Shown: piece after piece, positions 5,033 to 5,063 of the stretch
How the letters are laid out: each line of letters begins with the position of its first letter
Numbering within the stretch: the first letter of the stretch is position 1
Source of the DNA: an uncultured bacterium
GTDB lineage: Bacteria; Desulfobacterota; Desulfovibrionia; Desulfovibrionales; Desulfovibrionaceae
Reading direction: 5' to 3'
Assembly: GCA_905214305.1 (NCBI GenBank)
Contig: CAJMLK010000087.1
Coordinates: 1 to 5,063, forward strand
DNA length: 5,063 nt
Program-made: the position numbers and the translations under genes
The notes under the pieces: generated by a model
The model's input: only the letters and a program-made list of their open reading frames with translations
Database searches by the model: none
What the model was told of the DNA's origin: nothing

Positions 5033-5063
5033 GGCCTGTTAGGGGCTGCGCCCCTCCGAGGCC
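5033..5063. repeat. Nested palindrome at the right edge
   Basis: An outer pair GGCCT (5033-5037) / AGGCC (5059-5063) surrounds an inner perfect hairpin AGGGGC (5041-5046) / GCCCCT (5050-5055) with a TGC loop. The element reaches the last base of the window, so it may continue. It could be an intergenic repeat or the end of a neighbouring transcription unit. Confidence 0.5.

Overview
The window looks like a chromosomal segment of a GC-rich Gram-negative bacterium. The best guess is a Desulfovibrio-type member of the Desulfobacterota. That guess rests on the gene content (a carboxynorspermidine decarboxylase, a CysC-type kinase, an exported NodB-domain deacetylase), strongly GC-biased third codon positions in the real genes, and GC-rich hairpins between genes. 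It is an inference from style, not a marker-based identification.

Layout. Positions 1-300 hold no convincing gene but are dense in stem-loops: a repeated hairpin motif, a 12-bp inverted repeat and a perfect 20-bp inverted repeat ending in a T-run. Positions 296-819 are a less GC-rich, gene-poor stretch. A CysC-family (adenylylsulfate kinase-like) gene runs leftward at 820-1434. Next come two leftward tRNA genes, Val(CAC) then Asp(GTC) in transcription order, with a recognisable promoter upstream (1848-1876) and an intrinsic terminator downstream (1633-1663). An AT-rich intergenic stretch follows. Then a rightward gene (2110-3174) encodes a secreted polysaccharide deacetylase with a long low-complexity tail, ending at a strong intrinsic terminator. 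Convergent to it, nspC runs leftward (3517-4737) behind a plausible sigma-70 promoter. Positions 4861-5063 are non-coding and rich in palindromes.

The genes look like independent transcription units. The tRNA pair is one short operon. The deacetylase and nspC are convergent and separated by about 340 bases. The kinase is monocistronic within what can be seen. Likely roles are polyamine biosynthesis (NspC), cell-envelope or exopolysaccharide modification (deacetylase), phosphorylation of an adenylylsulfate-like substrate (CysC homologue) and translation (tRNAs). No mobile element, CRISPR array or defence system was seen. The most unusual material is the structured non-coding DNA at 1-300, the repeat-in-hairpin at 3256-3310, and the divergence of the CysC homologue from canonical substrate-binding motifs.
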